Source: Defluviitaleaceae bacterium (GTDB lineage: Bacteria; Bacillota; Clostridia; Lachnospirales; WRAX01). From it: 5,814 nucleotides of DNA. Where the stretch lies: the NCBI GenBank assembly GCA_009781815.1, contig WQVB01000085.1, forward strand, positions 1 to 5,814. Reading direction: 5' to 3'. Below the pieces are notes generated by a model. That model searched no databases. It was given only the letters and a program-made list of their open reading frames with translations, and was not told the DNA's origin. This document shows, one piece after another, positions 1 through 5,714 of this stretch (its first letter is position 1; each line of letters opens with the position of its first letter). The position numbers and the translations under genes were made by a program.

Positions 1-2
1 CA

Positions 3-1226
3 TTTTTTAAAGCAAAGGGATGCATTATGCCCCCCAAAGCCAAAGTTATTTGACATTGCGTATTTTATATCAGCCTTAACAGTTGCGTTAGGCACATAGT
101 TTAAATCACAAACCTCATCTTGCACTTTATAGCCCATTGTAGCTGGTGCAAAGCCTTTGTTCATGCCAGTTAGCAAGGCGATACTCTCCACCGCCCCAGC
201 AGCACCCAACAAATGCCCAAATTGAGATTTTGAGGAGCTCACAAGCAAATTTTTAGTATGGTCGCCAAAGGTACGTTTAATTGCGGCAGATTCCGCCGCA
301 TCATTTAGCTGGGTGCTTGTGCCGTGGGCATTAATATATTGCACCTCATTAGGAGCAATACCCGCCTCAGCAAGAGCTATAGACATGCAGGCAGACGCCC
401 CCTCGCCCCCTGGGCTAGGTGCAGTTATATGATAAGCATCACAATTCGCCCCATACCCTACAACTTCACCTAGGATAGTAGCACCACGTGCTTGAGCATG
501 CTCAAGGCTTTCAAGCACCAAAATACCCGCTCCTTCACCAATAACAAAGCCATCACGCTCTGCATCAAAAGGTATAGACCCACGCAAAGGGTCGCTAGAG
601 CGGCTAAGGGCTTTAAGAGCCGCAAAGCCCGCCACAGCAGCTTTCGTTACAGCAGCCTCCGTCCCTCCAGCTAAAATAACATCACAATAGCCATGCTTAA
701 TATTGCGAAAAGCCTCACCAATAGCGTGGGTAGAGGCAGCACATGCGGTTACAACATTGGTGCAAATGCCCTTGCATCCATACTCTAAAGCCACATTGCC
801 CGCCGCCATGTTGCCAATCATCATAGGTATAAAAAGCGGGGCGATTTTAAAACCACCCTTTTCGTGAAACTTTATAACCTCGCTCTCAAAGGTCTCCATG
901 CCGCCTATGCCTGAGGAGATTATAACCCCCATGCGGTGGCTATCCACAGCCTCTAAATCAAGCCCACTAGATTTTACGGCCTCATCAGCTGCAGATAAAG
1001 CATATTGAGAAAAAAGGTCAAGTCGCTTTATCTCTTTTTTAGGTATAACCGCCTCAGGGTTAAAATCTTTAACCTCCGCAGCAAGTTTTATGGGGCTTTC
1101 AGGCTCATCAACTTTTGTGATTGGCCCAATACCTACTAAGCAATCTTCCAAAGCTTTTTGAAAGCTTGGCACATCATTGCCAATTGGGGAGATAACCCCC
1201 ATTCCAGTGATAACAACTCTTTTCAT
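3..1226 (-). CDS. fabF: 3-oxoacyl-[ACP] synthase II (FabF), 3' end cut by window edge
   Basis: FabF is the elongating condensing enzyme of type II fatty-acid synthesis: it joins malonyl-ACP to a growing acyl-ACP with loss of CO2, in the cytoplasm. The reading frame is open from the ATG at 1226 to the left edge, giving 408 residues. The protein opens MKRVVITGMGVISP, the usual FabF N-terminus. The active-site cysteine is Cys162 in TACAASTHAIG. The two histidines are His301 (NAHGTST) and His338 (SQFGHLLGAAG), with Lys333 five residues before the second. The C-terminal NNFGFGGHNASL block lies at 393-404 and the visible end is FKK. FabF proteins are usually about 410-415 residues, so only a few residues can be missing; the next codon starts with TG. 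An AGGAGG at 1238-1243 lies 11 nt before the ATG. fabG lies 166 bp upstream across a CTAG-rich repeat. Identification is secure; the exact 3' end is not visible. Confidence 0.96.
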   Translation of the reverse strand, partial: MKRVVITGMGVISPIGNDVPSFQKALEDCLVGIGPITKVDEPESPIKLAAEVKDFNPEAVIPKKEIKRLDLFSQYALSAADEAVKSSGLDLEAVDSHRMGVIISSGIGGMETFESEVIKFHEKGGFKIAPLFIPMMIGNMAAGNVALEYGCKGICTNVVTACAASTHAIGEAFRNIKHGYCDVILAGGTEAAVTKAAVAGFAALKALSRSSDPLRGSIPFDAERDGFVIGEGAGILVLESLEHAQARGATILGEVVGYGANCDAYHITAPSPGGEGASACMSIALAEAGIAPNEVQYINAHGTSTQLNDAAESAAIKRTFGDHTKNLLVSSSKSQFGHLLGAAGAVESIALLTGMNKGFAPATMGYKVQDEVCDLNYVPNATVKADIKYAMSNNFGFGGHNASLCFKK

Positions 1227-1237
1227 GAAGATTATAG

Positions 1238-1243
1238 CCTCCT
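1238..1243 (-). promoter_or_regulatory. fabF ribosome binding site (AGGAGG)
   Basis: A perfect AGGAGG on the minus strand, 11 nt before the fabF ATG. It lies outside the CTAG-rich element that fills most of the fabG-fabF spacer, so translation initiation of fabF looks undisturbed. Confidence 0.85.
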
Positions 1244-1252
1244 ATGTTCTAA

Positions 1253-1385
1253 GACTAGGTGCTAGAGGCTAGATGCTAAATTGCACCCCCGCCTTGCCAC
1301 CTGTCTGCCTACATTACATTTGTTATGGAGAAGAGTATATTATGATGCTAGATTCCATCTAGTCTCTAGTCTCTAGCATCTAGTC
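1253..1385. repeat. CTAG-rich element with 25-bp imperfect terminal inverted repeats
   Basis: The spacer between fabG and fabF is framed by an inverted pair, 1253-1277 and 1361-1385, matching at 21 of 25 positions by eye. The right end also holds three direct copies of CTAGTCTCTA, at 1359-1368, 1366-1375 and 1380-1389, starting 3 bp after the fabG stop codon. A shorter perfect pair, GATGCTAGA (1344-1352) and TCTAGCATC (1372-1380), can form a local hairpin. The middle (about 1278-1340) has no ORF or recognisable RNA. The pattern looks like a small non-coding dispersed element or a degenerate CTAG-based repeat. Which of these it is cannot be told from one copy. Confidence 0.6.
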
Positions 1386-1392
1386 TCTACTC

Positions 1393-2109
1393 CTAAGTCC
1401 ACCCACCATCAAGGGTTACTGTCTCCCCTGTCATATAGCCGCAATTGGCTACAAAATACACAAGCTCAGCAACTTCATGAGCTTTGCCAAAGCGTTTTAA
1501 CGCTACATTTTGCAGCACATATTCTTTTATTTTGTCTGATAGGTCATCGGTCATGTCGGTCTCGATAAAGCCAGGTGCAACGGCGTTTACGGTTATGCCC
1601 CTGCTGCCAAGCTCACGAGCGACGGATTTTGTCATGCCAATCACCCCAGCTTTAGATGCGGTATAGTTAGCCTGCCCTGCATTGCAAAGAAAGGCTGCGA
1701 TACTTGCTATATTAACAATAGCACCGCTTTTTTGCTTAAGCATGATGGGCGATGCATGACGCATAGTGTTAAACGTACCTTTCAAGTTGGTATCAATCAC
1801 CGCATCAAAATCCGCCTCTTTCATCATCATGATAAGGCCGTCTTTGGTGATGCCTGCGTTGTTTACAAGATAATCTACCCTGCCAAACCTCTCCATACAA
1901 GCATCAACAAGGGCTTTTGCTTCGTCAAATTTAGACACATCAGCCTTTACGCCAATAGCCTCTACCCCCAACGCTTCAATCTCGCTAATCAAAGCAGCAG
2001 GCTCGGTAGAAAAGTAGTTGACAACTATATTAACGCCTTCTTTGGCGAATTTCAAAGCAATGGCACGGCCTATGCCCTTTGCACCGCCTGTTATAATAGC
2101 AGTTTTCAT
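1393..2109 (-). CDS. fabG: 3-oxoacyl-[ACP] reductase (FabG)
   Basis: FabG reduces 3-ketoacyl-ACP to 3-hydroxyacyl-ACP, normally with NADPH, as the first reduction of each elongation cycle. The 238-residue product is a classical short-chain dehydrogenase. The nucleotide-binding motif TGGAKGIG is at residues 7-14 and NNAG at 83-86. The catalytic tetrad is Asn108 (DTNLKGTF), Ser136 (NIASIAA), Tyr149 and Lys153 (YTASK). The following AGVIGMTKSVARELG and VNAVAPGFIETDMT blocks are typical of FabG, as is the C-terminal MTGETVTLDGG. The ATG at 2109 is preferred because GAGAGGG lies 10 nt upstream and the protein then begins at the Rossmann strand. An in-frame TTG at 2136 would add nine residues of unlikely sequence. 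The gene lies 167 bp downstream of fabD. Many SDRs share this fold, but gene context and motif spacing make FabG very likely. Confidence 0.96.
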   Translation of the reverse strand: MKTAIITGGAKGIGRAIALKFAKEGVNIVVNYFSTEPAALISEIEALGVEAIGVKADVSKFDEAKALVDACMERFGRVDYLVNNAGITKDGLIMMMKEADFDAVIDTNLKGTFNTMRHASPIMLKQKSGAIVNIASIAAFLCNAGQANYTASKAGVIGMTKSVARELGSRGITVNAVAPGFIETDMTDDLSDKIKEYVLQNVALKRFGKAHEVAELVYFVANCGYMTGETVTLDGGWT

Positions 2110-2119
2110 TATATCACAT

Positions 2120-2126
2120 CCCTCTC
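2120..2126 (-). promoter_or_regulatory. fabG ribosome binding site, decides the start
   Basis: GAGAGGG on the minus strand, 10 nt before the ATG at 2109. It is downstream of the in-frame TTG at 2136, so it supports the shorter 238-residue FabG. It is weaker than the AGGAGG sites of the other genes in the cluster. Confidence 0.65.
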
Positions 2127-2130
2127 TGCG

Positions 2131-2263
2131 TATCAAATAATATTGCGAAGCTCTTTTACAAACGTCCCGAAGGGTTGCAGCGACAGTCGGGCTTTCGCGT
2201 TCTTTGCAAAACCCGACGAAAGCGTTAAGTGCAGGAAAGGAGATTGAGCAAGTTATTTGATAG
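2131..2263. repeat. Structured spacer element with 10-bp perfect terminal inverted repeats
   Basis: Most of the fabD-fabG spacer is bounded by TATCAAATAA (2131-2140) and its exact reverse complement TTATTTGATA (2254-2263). Inside are several further self-complementary blocks. GTCGGG (2186-2191) can pair with CCCGAC (2212-2217), and GCTTTCG (2191-2197) with CGAAAGC (2217-2223). There is also a small CCCGAAGGG stem at 2166-2174. The first two pairings interleave, so they are either alternatives or a pseudoknot. No ORF on the coding strand and no named riboswitch is recognised. The terminal repeats with flanking TA would fit a small MITE-like insertion; a structured leader upstream of fabG is the alternative. 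Confidence 0.5.
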
Positions 2264-2276
2264 CATGTCGTTAAAT

Positions 2277-3194
2277 CTATATTACGATTTTCATTTTATC
2301 TTCAAGGTCAAAGGCAGTTTCTATAGAGAAGGCATCCATGTAGTCATAAGTTTTTTGAACAAACTTCACCAAAGTGTCTCCGCTACCAAGCTCCATAGCA
2401 CGGCGTATGCCAAGGTCTTTAACCTTTCTTAATGATTGCCAAAAATGAACAGGGCCAACCATATGGTCAAAGAGCTGCTGCTTTAAATCACCCGTAGCTA
2501 AAACCTCTGCATCCACATTAGATATAACGGGGCCAGCAACAAAGCCAGCAGGCACAACGCCCTCAATTTCTTCTTTTAAGCGAATGGCAGCTTCAACCAT
2601 CAACGGGCTGTGAAAAGGCCCTGCAACCTTTAGTGGTACGGCTTTAGCCTCCTTCATCCCCTTTATTTGAGCCAGTGCAGCATCAACCGCCGCCTTCTCT
2701 CCAGATATAACCGTCTGCATTGGCGTGTTATAGTTAGCACAAACTAAAGTGCCGTGGGTTTGGTTGGCTTTAACAATATCCTCCACCACGTCCACATCAG
2801 CCATAACGGCAGCCATAGAGCCAGCTTTGGCATGTTGATTCATCAAAAGACCACGTTTATGTACAAGCTGCAAAGTCTTTGAAAAATCCATAATGCCTGC
2901 AGCCACAAGGGCGGTATACTCCCCCAAAGAAAGCCCCATAAAAAACTTTGACTTAAAGCCTTCTTTTTCAAGAAGCCTATAAGAGGCAATGCCCATTGTA
3001 ACAAGGGCGGGCTGGGCATATTCCGTTTTGGATAGGGCTTCTCCATCTTCAAAGCACAGCTTTGCCACATCAAAACCTAAAGCATCACTTGCCTCTTCAA
3101 CAGTTTGCCTGAAGGCATAAAAATTGTCATAAATATCTTTGCACATGCCAAGCTTTTGCGAACCCTGGCCGCTAAACATAATTACACTATCCAT
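2277..3194 (-). CDS. fabD: Malonyl-CoA:ACP transacylase (FabD)
   Basis: FabD moves malonate from CoA to the phosphopantetheine of ACP, supplying the extender unit to FabH and FabF. The 305-residue length is normal for the family. The N-terminal FSGQGSQ loop is at residues 7-13. The nucleophile elbow reads GLSLGE at 87-92, with catalytic Ser89. Arg114 in HKRGLLM is the expected malonate carboxylate-binding arginine, and His195 in AGPFHSPLM is the catalytic partner. The residue before the serine is Leu rather than the His of the Escherichia coli GHSLGE motif; from memory this Leu form is common in Gram-positive FabD. AAGGAGG at 3203-3209, 8 nt before the ATG, fixes the start. The gene follows a 465-bp repeat-filled spacer, so some transcription from a local promoter is possible. 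Confidence 0.97.
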   Translation of the reverse strand: MDSVIMFSGQGSQKLGMCKDIYDNFYAFRQTVEEASDALGFDVAKLCFEDGEALSKTEYAQPALVTMGIASYRLLEKEGFKSKFFMGLSLGEYTALVAAGIMDFSKTLQLVHKRGLLMNQHAKAGSMAAVMADVDVVEDIVKANQTHGTLVCANYNTPMQTVISGEKAAVDAALAQIKGMKEAKAVPLKVAGPFHSPLMVEAAIRLKEEIEGVVPAGFVAGPVISNVDAEVLATGDLKQQLFDHMVGPVHFWQSLRKVKDLGIRRAMELGSGDTLVKFVQKTYDYMDAFSIETAFDLEDKMKIVI

Positions 3195-3202
3195 GTTTTA
3201 TA

Positions 3203-3209
3203 CCTCCTT
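3203..3209 (-). promoter_or_regulatory. fabD ribosome binding site (AAGGAGG)
   Basis: A full AAGGAGG on the minus strand, 8 nt before the fabD ATG. It lies 15 bp downstream of the first of two strong GC-rich hairpins, which leaves it outside the stems. Confidence 0.9.
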
Positions 3210-3224
3210 GATTTCATTTTTGTT

Positions 3225-3290
3225 CCGCCCTTCCAGCCTGCGGCTGGAAGGGCGGCGGGGCGGAGGTTGCCCTGCGGGCAACCTCCGCCC
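3225..3290. repeat. Two tandem perfect GC-rich hairpins
   Basis: Two uninterrupted stems lie side by side. The first pairs 3225-3238 (CCGCCCTTCCAGCC) with 3242-3255, 14 bp. The second pairs 3258-3272 (GGGCGGAGGTTGCCC) with 3276-3290, 15 bp. Each has a three-base TGC loop and only two bases separate the stems. They are far richer in G+C than the coding sequence around them. On the fabD strand no T-run follows either stem; the bases after the last one are AACAAAAATG. They therefore do not look like intrinsic terminators. REP/BIME-like dispersed hairpins or an mRNA processing or stability element are possible. Confidence 0.75.
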
Positions 3291-3292
3291 AA

Positions 3293-3337
3293 GGGGGCGC
3301 CTCACGTCCCTCGTTATTATAGTGTGTGAGTGCCCCC
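3293..3337. repeat. Third hairpin in the fabK-fabD spacer
   Basis: GGGGGCGCCTCAC (3293-3305) pairs with GTGAGTGCCCCC (3326-3337) with one small bulge, leaving a 20-base AT-rich loop. It sits two bases from the tandem GC hairpins, so 3225-3337 is nearly all stem. No T-run follows it on the fabD strand. Confidence 0.55.
3316..3321 (-). promoter_or_regulatory. Possible -10 element (TATAAT) upstream of fabD
   Basis: The minus strand has a perfect TATAAT in the AT-rich loop of the hairpin at 3293-3337. The best -35 candidate is TTGGTG (3337-3342), which matches TTGACA at only three positions and gives a short 15-bp spacer. If used, it would start a transcript near 3309 that carries the tandem hairpins in the fabD leader. 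The call rests on one hexamer and is weak. Confidence 0.25.
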
Positions 3338-3396
3338 ACCAACCCTATCTTGCTCCATGTTGCTTGGGATCTCCCAATCACTCGCTAGCATTGGGT

Positions 3397-3643
3397 CTAG
3401 GGGGAGACCTGCGGGTGGAAGGAGTTGTCGAAACACATTGATGTCGCTTGATCGTCATTAGGTTTGCAGTGAAACGCCCCTCACCCTCCTAGTAGTCATC
3501 CTGAGCTTGACTCAGGATCTATGTGGGATAGTGCATGCTTTAATTTAGGGTTATGTTCTTCTCCAATTAGATCCTGAGTCAAGCTCAGGATGACATTATC
3601 AAGGCAATATGTCCACTCCTTGGGTGGGCAGGTCGCCCCCTAG
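3397..3643. repeat. Imperfect 29-bp inverted pair flanking the long inverted repeat
   Basis: The segment 3397-3425, beginning CTAGGGGGAGACCTGC, matches the reverse complement of 3615-3643 at 22 of 29 positions. The ends match well (8 and 7 bases), as do 7 bases in the middle. The mismatches are one base plus a single GGGTGG block. The pair encloses the 100-bp long inverted repeat, giving a nested structure of about 247 bp. No coding sequence is supported inside. It may be an older mobile fragment into which the inner repeat was inserted. Confidence 0.45.
3495..3594. repeat. Long inverted repeat, copy 1 (26-bp perfect arms)
   Basis: The left arm 3495-3520 (begins GTCATCCTGAGCTTGACTC) is the exact reverse complement of the right arm 3569-3594, with a 48-base centre. 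Each arm is itself a small palindrome: ATCCTGAG, five bases CTTGA, CTCAGGAT. The centre begins ATGTGGGATAGTG and ends CTCCAATT. Reading copy 2 (5715-5814) on the opposite strand gives a centre that begins ATGTATGATAGTG and also ends CTCCAATT. The two are therefore members of one family in opposite orientation. No ORF or T-run is associated. It is a non-coding dispersed repeat of the MITE or palindromic-repeat kind. Confidence 0.88.
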
Positions 3644-3659
3644 GTGGTGTCGGCACTCC

Positions 3660-4595
3660 CTAGGCTCTCACCTTCATATATTGCCCCCAAATTTCTTCTA
3701 TAATCTCTTTCGCCGTCTGCTCTTTACTCACCATAGCAGCCACCTGCCCAGCCATAACCGAACCCTCTGCCACATCGCCATCTACAACAGCACGGCGTAA
3801 AGCACCAGCCGCAAAGGTCTCGATTTTTTCTAGGTCAGGCTTTTCTTTCAAAGCCTCTTCACGCTCAAGCTCTAAAAATTTAGACGTCATTCTATTACGC
3901 AAAGCACGCACAGGGTGGCCTGCAATAGCCCCAGTTATAACTGTGTCAATATCCTTAGCCTTTATAATAGCCTGCTTATAATTATCATGGGCGATGCACT
4001 CCCTAGCCACAACAAAACGTGTGCCTATCTGCACCCCGCTAGCACCCAAGGCAAACGCAGCCGCAACCCCACGCCCGTCAGCAATGCCTCCAGCAGCTAT
4101 AACGGGTATGTCAACAGCATCTACAATCTGCGGCACCAAAGCCATTGTGGTCAACTTGCCTATATGCCCGCCAGCCTCCATGCCTTCAGCTATCACAGCG
4201 GTTGCTCCTATCCGTGCCATTTTTTTAGCAATAGCCACAGAAGGCACAACAGGGATAACCTTGACACCAGCAGCTGCAAACATCTCCATATATTTTGCAG
4301 GTGAGCCAGCCCCAGTGGTTACAATCTTTACCCCTTCATCACAACGAAGCTGTGCAATCTCATCCGCATGGGGAGACATTAGCATAATATTAACGGCAAA
4401 GGGCTTATCTGTCGCCCCTTTAGCCTTGCGTATCTCCTCCTTAATAACATCAGCAGGGGCAGCCCCTGCGGCTATAATGCCAAGGCCCCCAGCGTTAGAC
4501 ACGGCAGAGGCCAGCCCAGCTTCAGATATCCAAGCCATACCCCCTTGAAAAATGGGGTATTCTATCCCCAATATATCACAAATATCTTTACTCAT
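3660..4595 (-). CDS. fabK: Enoyl-[ACP] reductase II, FMN-dependent (FabK)
   Basis: FabK performs the last reduction of each elongation cycle, trans-2-enoyl-ACP to acyl-ACP, using FMN and NAD(P)H. It replaces the unrelated SDR enzyme FabI in many Gram-positive bacteria. The 311-residue protein has the TIM-barrel pattern of the nitronate monooxygenase/FabK family. It shows IFQGGMAWIS near residues 15-24, TTGAGSP at 94-99, AEGMEAGGHIG at 136-146, AAGGIADGRG at 167-176 and GASGVQIGTRF at 184-194. His144 matches the position of the catalytic histidine of Streptococcus pneumoniae FabK. The C-terminal FAAGALRRAVVDGDVAEGSVMAGQV block is typical of FabK. It starts 15 bp after fabH, almost certainly in the same transcript. 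AGGAGG at 4600-4605 is only 4 nt from the ATG. A nitronate monooxygenase is the alternative by fold, but context and motifs favour FabK. Confidence 0.95.
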   Translation of the reverse strand: MSKDICDILGIEYPIFQGGMAWISEAGLASAVSNAGGLGIIAAGAAPADVIKEEIRKAKGATDKPFAVNIMLMSPHADEIAQLRCDEGVKIVTTGAGSPAKYMEMFAAAGVKVIPVVPSVAIAKKMARIGATAVIAEGMEAGGHIGKLTTMALVPQIVDAVDIPVIAAGGIADGRGVAAAFALGASGVQIGTRFVVARECIAHDNYKQAIIKAKDIDTVITGAIAGHPVRALRNRMTSKFLELEREEALKEKPDLEKIETFAAGALRRAVVDGDVAEGSVMAGQVAAMVSKEQTAKEIIEEIWGQYMKVRA

Positions 4596-4599
4596 AAAA

Positions 4600-4605
4600 C
4601 CTCCT
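4600..4605 (-). promoter_or_regulatory. fabK ribosome binding site with short 4-nt spacing
   Basis: AGGAGG on the minus strand is separated from the fabK ATG by TTTT only, shorter than the 8-11 nt seen for the other genes here. No better in-frame start lies close downstream, and the protein begins at the expected FabK N-terminus, so the ATG at 4595 stands. Confidence 0.75.
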
Positions 4606-4610
4606 GCAAA

Positions 4611-5570
4611 TTAGACCTCAAGCAAAATACTGCCCCATGTTAAGCCCCCACCAAAACCAGCCAAAACAATCTTTTGGCCTTTTTTGATTTTGTTCTTAGC
4701 AAACATCTCGCTTAAAGCAATAGGGATGCTAGCGGCAGATGTGTTTCCAAACTTCTCAATATTCATATAAAACTTCGACAAGTCAATTTTAAGTTTCTTT
4801 GCAATGGCTTCCACAATGCGGCCGTTAGCCTGATGAGGGATGATATAGTCAACATCCTCAAAAGCCACATTGCTCTCTTCTAAAAGCTCTGAAATATTTT
4901 CAGAAACAGATTTAACGGCAAAGTCAAAAACCTCCCGCCCATCTACTTTTATATGCCCAAACTCCCTCTCATCTTTCACAAAAGGGTTAACAACAACCTG
5001 GCGACCAAAGGTAATAGCCTTGTCGCCTCTTGATCTCAACTTTTCAAAAAAAGTTTTATCTTTGTTTGAAGACAATAAAACGCCTCCAGCCCCATCTCCA
5101 AAGAGGATGCTAGTTGCCCTATCTGTCCAGTCTACAAACTTAGATAAAACTTCGCTGCCTATCAGAAGCACATTTTTGTATAGCCCTGATAATAAGTATT
5201 TCTGTGCTACGCTTAGCCCATACACAAAGCCCGAGCAAGCAGCATTAATGTCAAAAGCGGCGGCGTTTTCAGCCCCTATGGCCTTTTGCACAATGCATGC
5301 ACAAGAGGGGGAGCTATAATCCCCCGTAACGGTGGTTACTAGAACCAAATCAACCAAAGAAGGGTCAAGGTTAGCTTTTTCAAGCAAATCTTTAGCTACA
5401 GATGTAGCCATGTCTGATGTGTTTTCCCCTGTGGATACACGCCTTTCTTTGATGCCCGTTCGTTTTTGAATCCATTCATCCGAAGTGTCAACCCATGTGC
5501 TTATCTCGTGGTTATCAAGCACCTTCTCGGGAACATAGTGAGCCGCAGCTCTAATTTCAATACCAGCCAT
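4611..5570 (-). CDS. fabH: 3-oxoacyl-[ACP] synthase III (FabH)
   Basis: FabH starts fatty-acid synthesis by condensing an acyl-CoA primer with malonyl-ACP; primer choice helps set straight- versus branched-chain output. The 319-residue protein has the catalytic triad Cys112 (INAACSGFVYG), His246 (IPHQANGRI) and Asn276 (FGNTSAASIP), almost the same numbering as E. coli FabH. The N-terminal DEWIQKRTGIKERR block at 31-44 is the conserved region that includes the CoA-contacting tryptophan. GFGGGLTWGS at 305-314 is the family C-terminal signature. The ATG at 5570 is chosen because AAGGAGG (5581-5587) lies 10 nt upstream. The longer in-frame ATG at 5630 overlaps the -10 box, so it would not be transcribed. 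It is the first gene after the promoter and is tightly coupled to fabK. Primer specificity cannot be read from the sequence. Confidence 0.97.
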   Translation of the reverse strand: MAGIEIRAAAHYVPEKVLDNHEISTWVDTSDEWIQKRTGIKERRVSTGENTSDMATSVAKDLLEKANLDPSLVDLVLVTTVTGDYSSPSCACIVQKAIGAENAAAFDINAACSGFVYGLSVAQKYLLSGLYKNVLLIGSEVLSKFVDWTDRATSILFGDGAGGVLLSSNKDKTFFEKLRSRGDKAITFGRQVVVNPFVKDEREFGHIKVDGREVFDFAVKSVSENISELLEESNVAFEDVDYIIPHQANGRIVEAIAKKLKIDLSKFYMNIEKFGNTSAASIPIALSEMFAKNKIKKGQKIVLAGFGGGLTWGSILLEV

Positions 5571-5580
5571 AGAACAAAAC

Positions 5581-5587
5581 CCTCCTT
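5581..5587 (-). promoter_or_regulatory. fabH ribosome binding site, decides the start
   Basis: AAGGAGG on the minus strand, 10 nt before the ATG at 5570. It overlaps an upstream in-frame ATG (5591), which has no ribosome binding site of its own, so the 319-residue form is favoured. Confidence 0.9.
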
Positions 5588-5628
5588 TCATGTTTTTGAA
5601 TGTTTCAATTTCATTACAATACCCGTCC

Positions 5629-5657
5629 ATTGTAAAGCAATTTCATTTAAATGTCAA
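5629..5657 (-). promoter_or_regulatory. Main promoter of the fab operon
   Basis: On the minus strand, TTGACA (5652-5657) is followed by a 17-bp spacer and TACAAT (5629-5634). This is a full-consensus -35 and a five-of-six -10 for the housekeeping sigma factor. The start of transcription should fall near 5622, giving a leader of about 50 nt before fabH. AT-rich DNA upstream (about 5660-5700) could help as an UP element. It is the only strong promoter seen in the window. Confidence 0.85.
5644..5653. promoter_or_regulatory. Palindrome overlapping the -35 box, possible operator
   Basis: CATTTAAATG is a perfect 10-bp palindrome that shares two bases with the -35 hexamer and fills the upstream part of the spacer. 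A repressor bound here would block polymerase. Fatty-acid operons of Gram-positive bacteria are commonly controlled by FapR or by MarR-type FabT. The bases do not match the operator consensus I recall for either, so this is a position-based guess only. Confidence 0.25.
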
Positions 5658-5714
5658 TAGTAAACCACAAATAAATCCATTTTATACCATAAAAAATCCC
5701 AGCCAGCCCCCTAC

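Noticed and set aside
1359..1389. CRISPR-like short direct repeats
   Set aside because: The three 10-base CTAGTCTCTA units overlap or nearly touch and there are no spacers of regular length.
2110..2136. Longer FabG starting at TTG 2136
   Set aside because: The added residues (MIRREGCDI) precede the Rossmann strand without family support, and the ribosome binding site lies inside this extension.
1732..2247. A 171-codon plus-strand open frame crossing fabG and the fabD-fabG spacer
   Set aside because: It is mostly antisense to fabG, has no recognisable domain, and its end lies in the structured repeat.
2361..2363. Concern that GLSLGE instead of GHSLGE makes FabD inactive
   Set aside because: The catalytic Ser89, His195 and Arg114 are present, and the Leu form is, to my recollection, common in Gram-positive FabD.
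3225..3290. Intrinsic terminator after fabK
   Set aside because: The stems are strong, but no run of T follows on the fabK-fabD strand; A-rich sequence follows instead.
3139..3441. A 100-codon plus-strand open frame over the GC hairpins
   Set aside because: Its Arg/Gly/Pro-rich protein comes from the perfect hairpins, and it overlaps the fabD start antisense.
3994..4548. A 184-codon plus-strand open frame inside fabK
   Set aside because: It is antisense to a clear FabK gene, its protein is low-complexity Ala/Pro/Ile-rich sequence, and it has no family motif. It is a shadow of the fabK codon pattern.
5571..5630. Longer FabH starting at ATG 5630
   Set aside because: That codon overlaps the -10 box of the promoter and so lies upstream of the likely transcript start.
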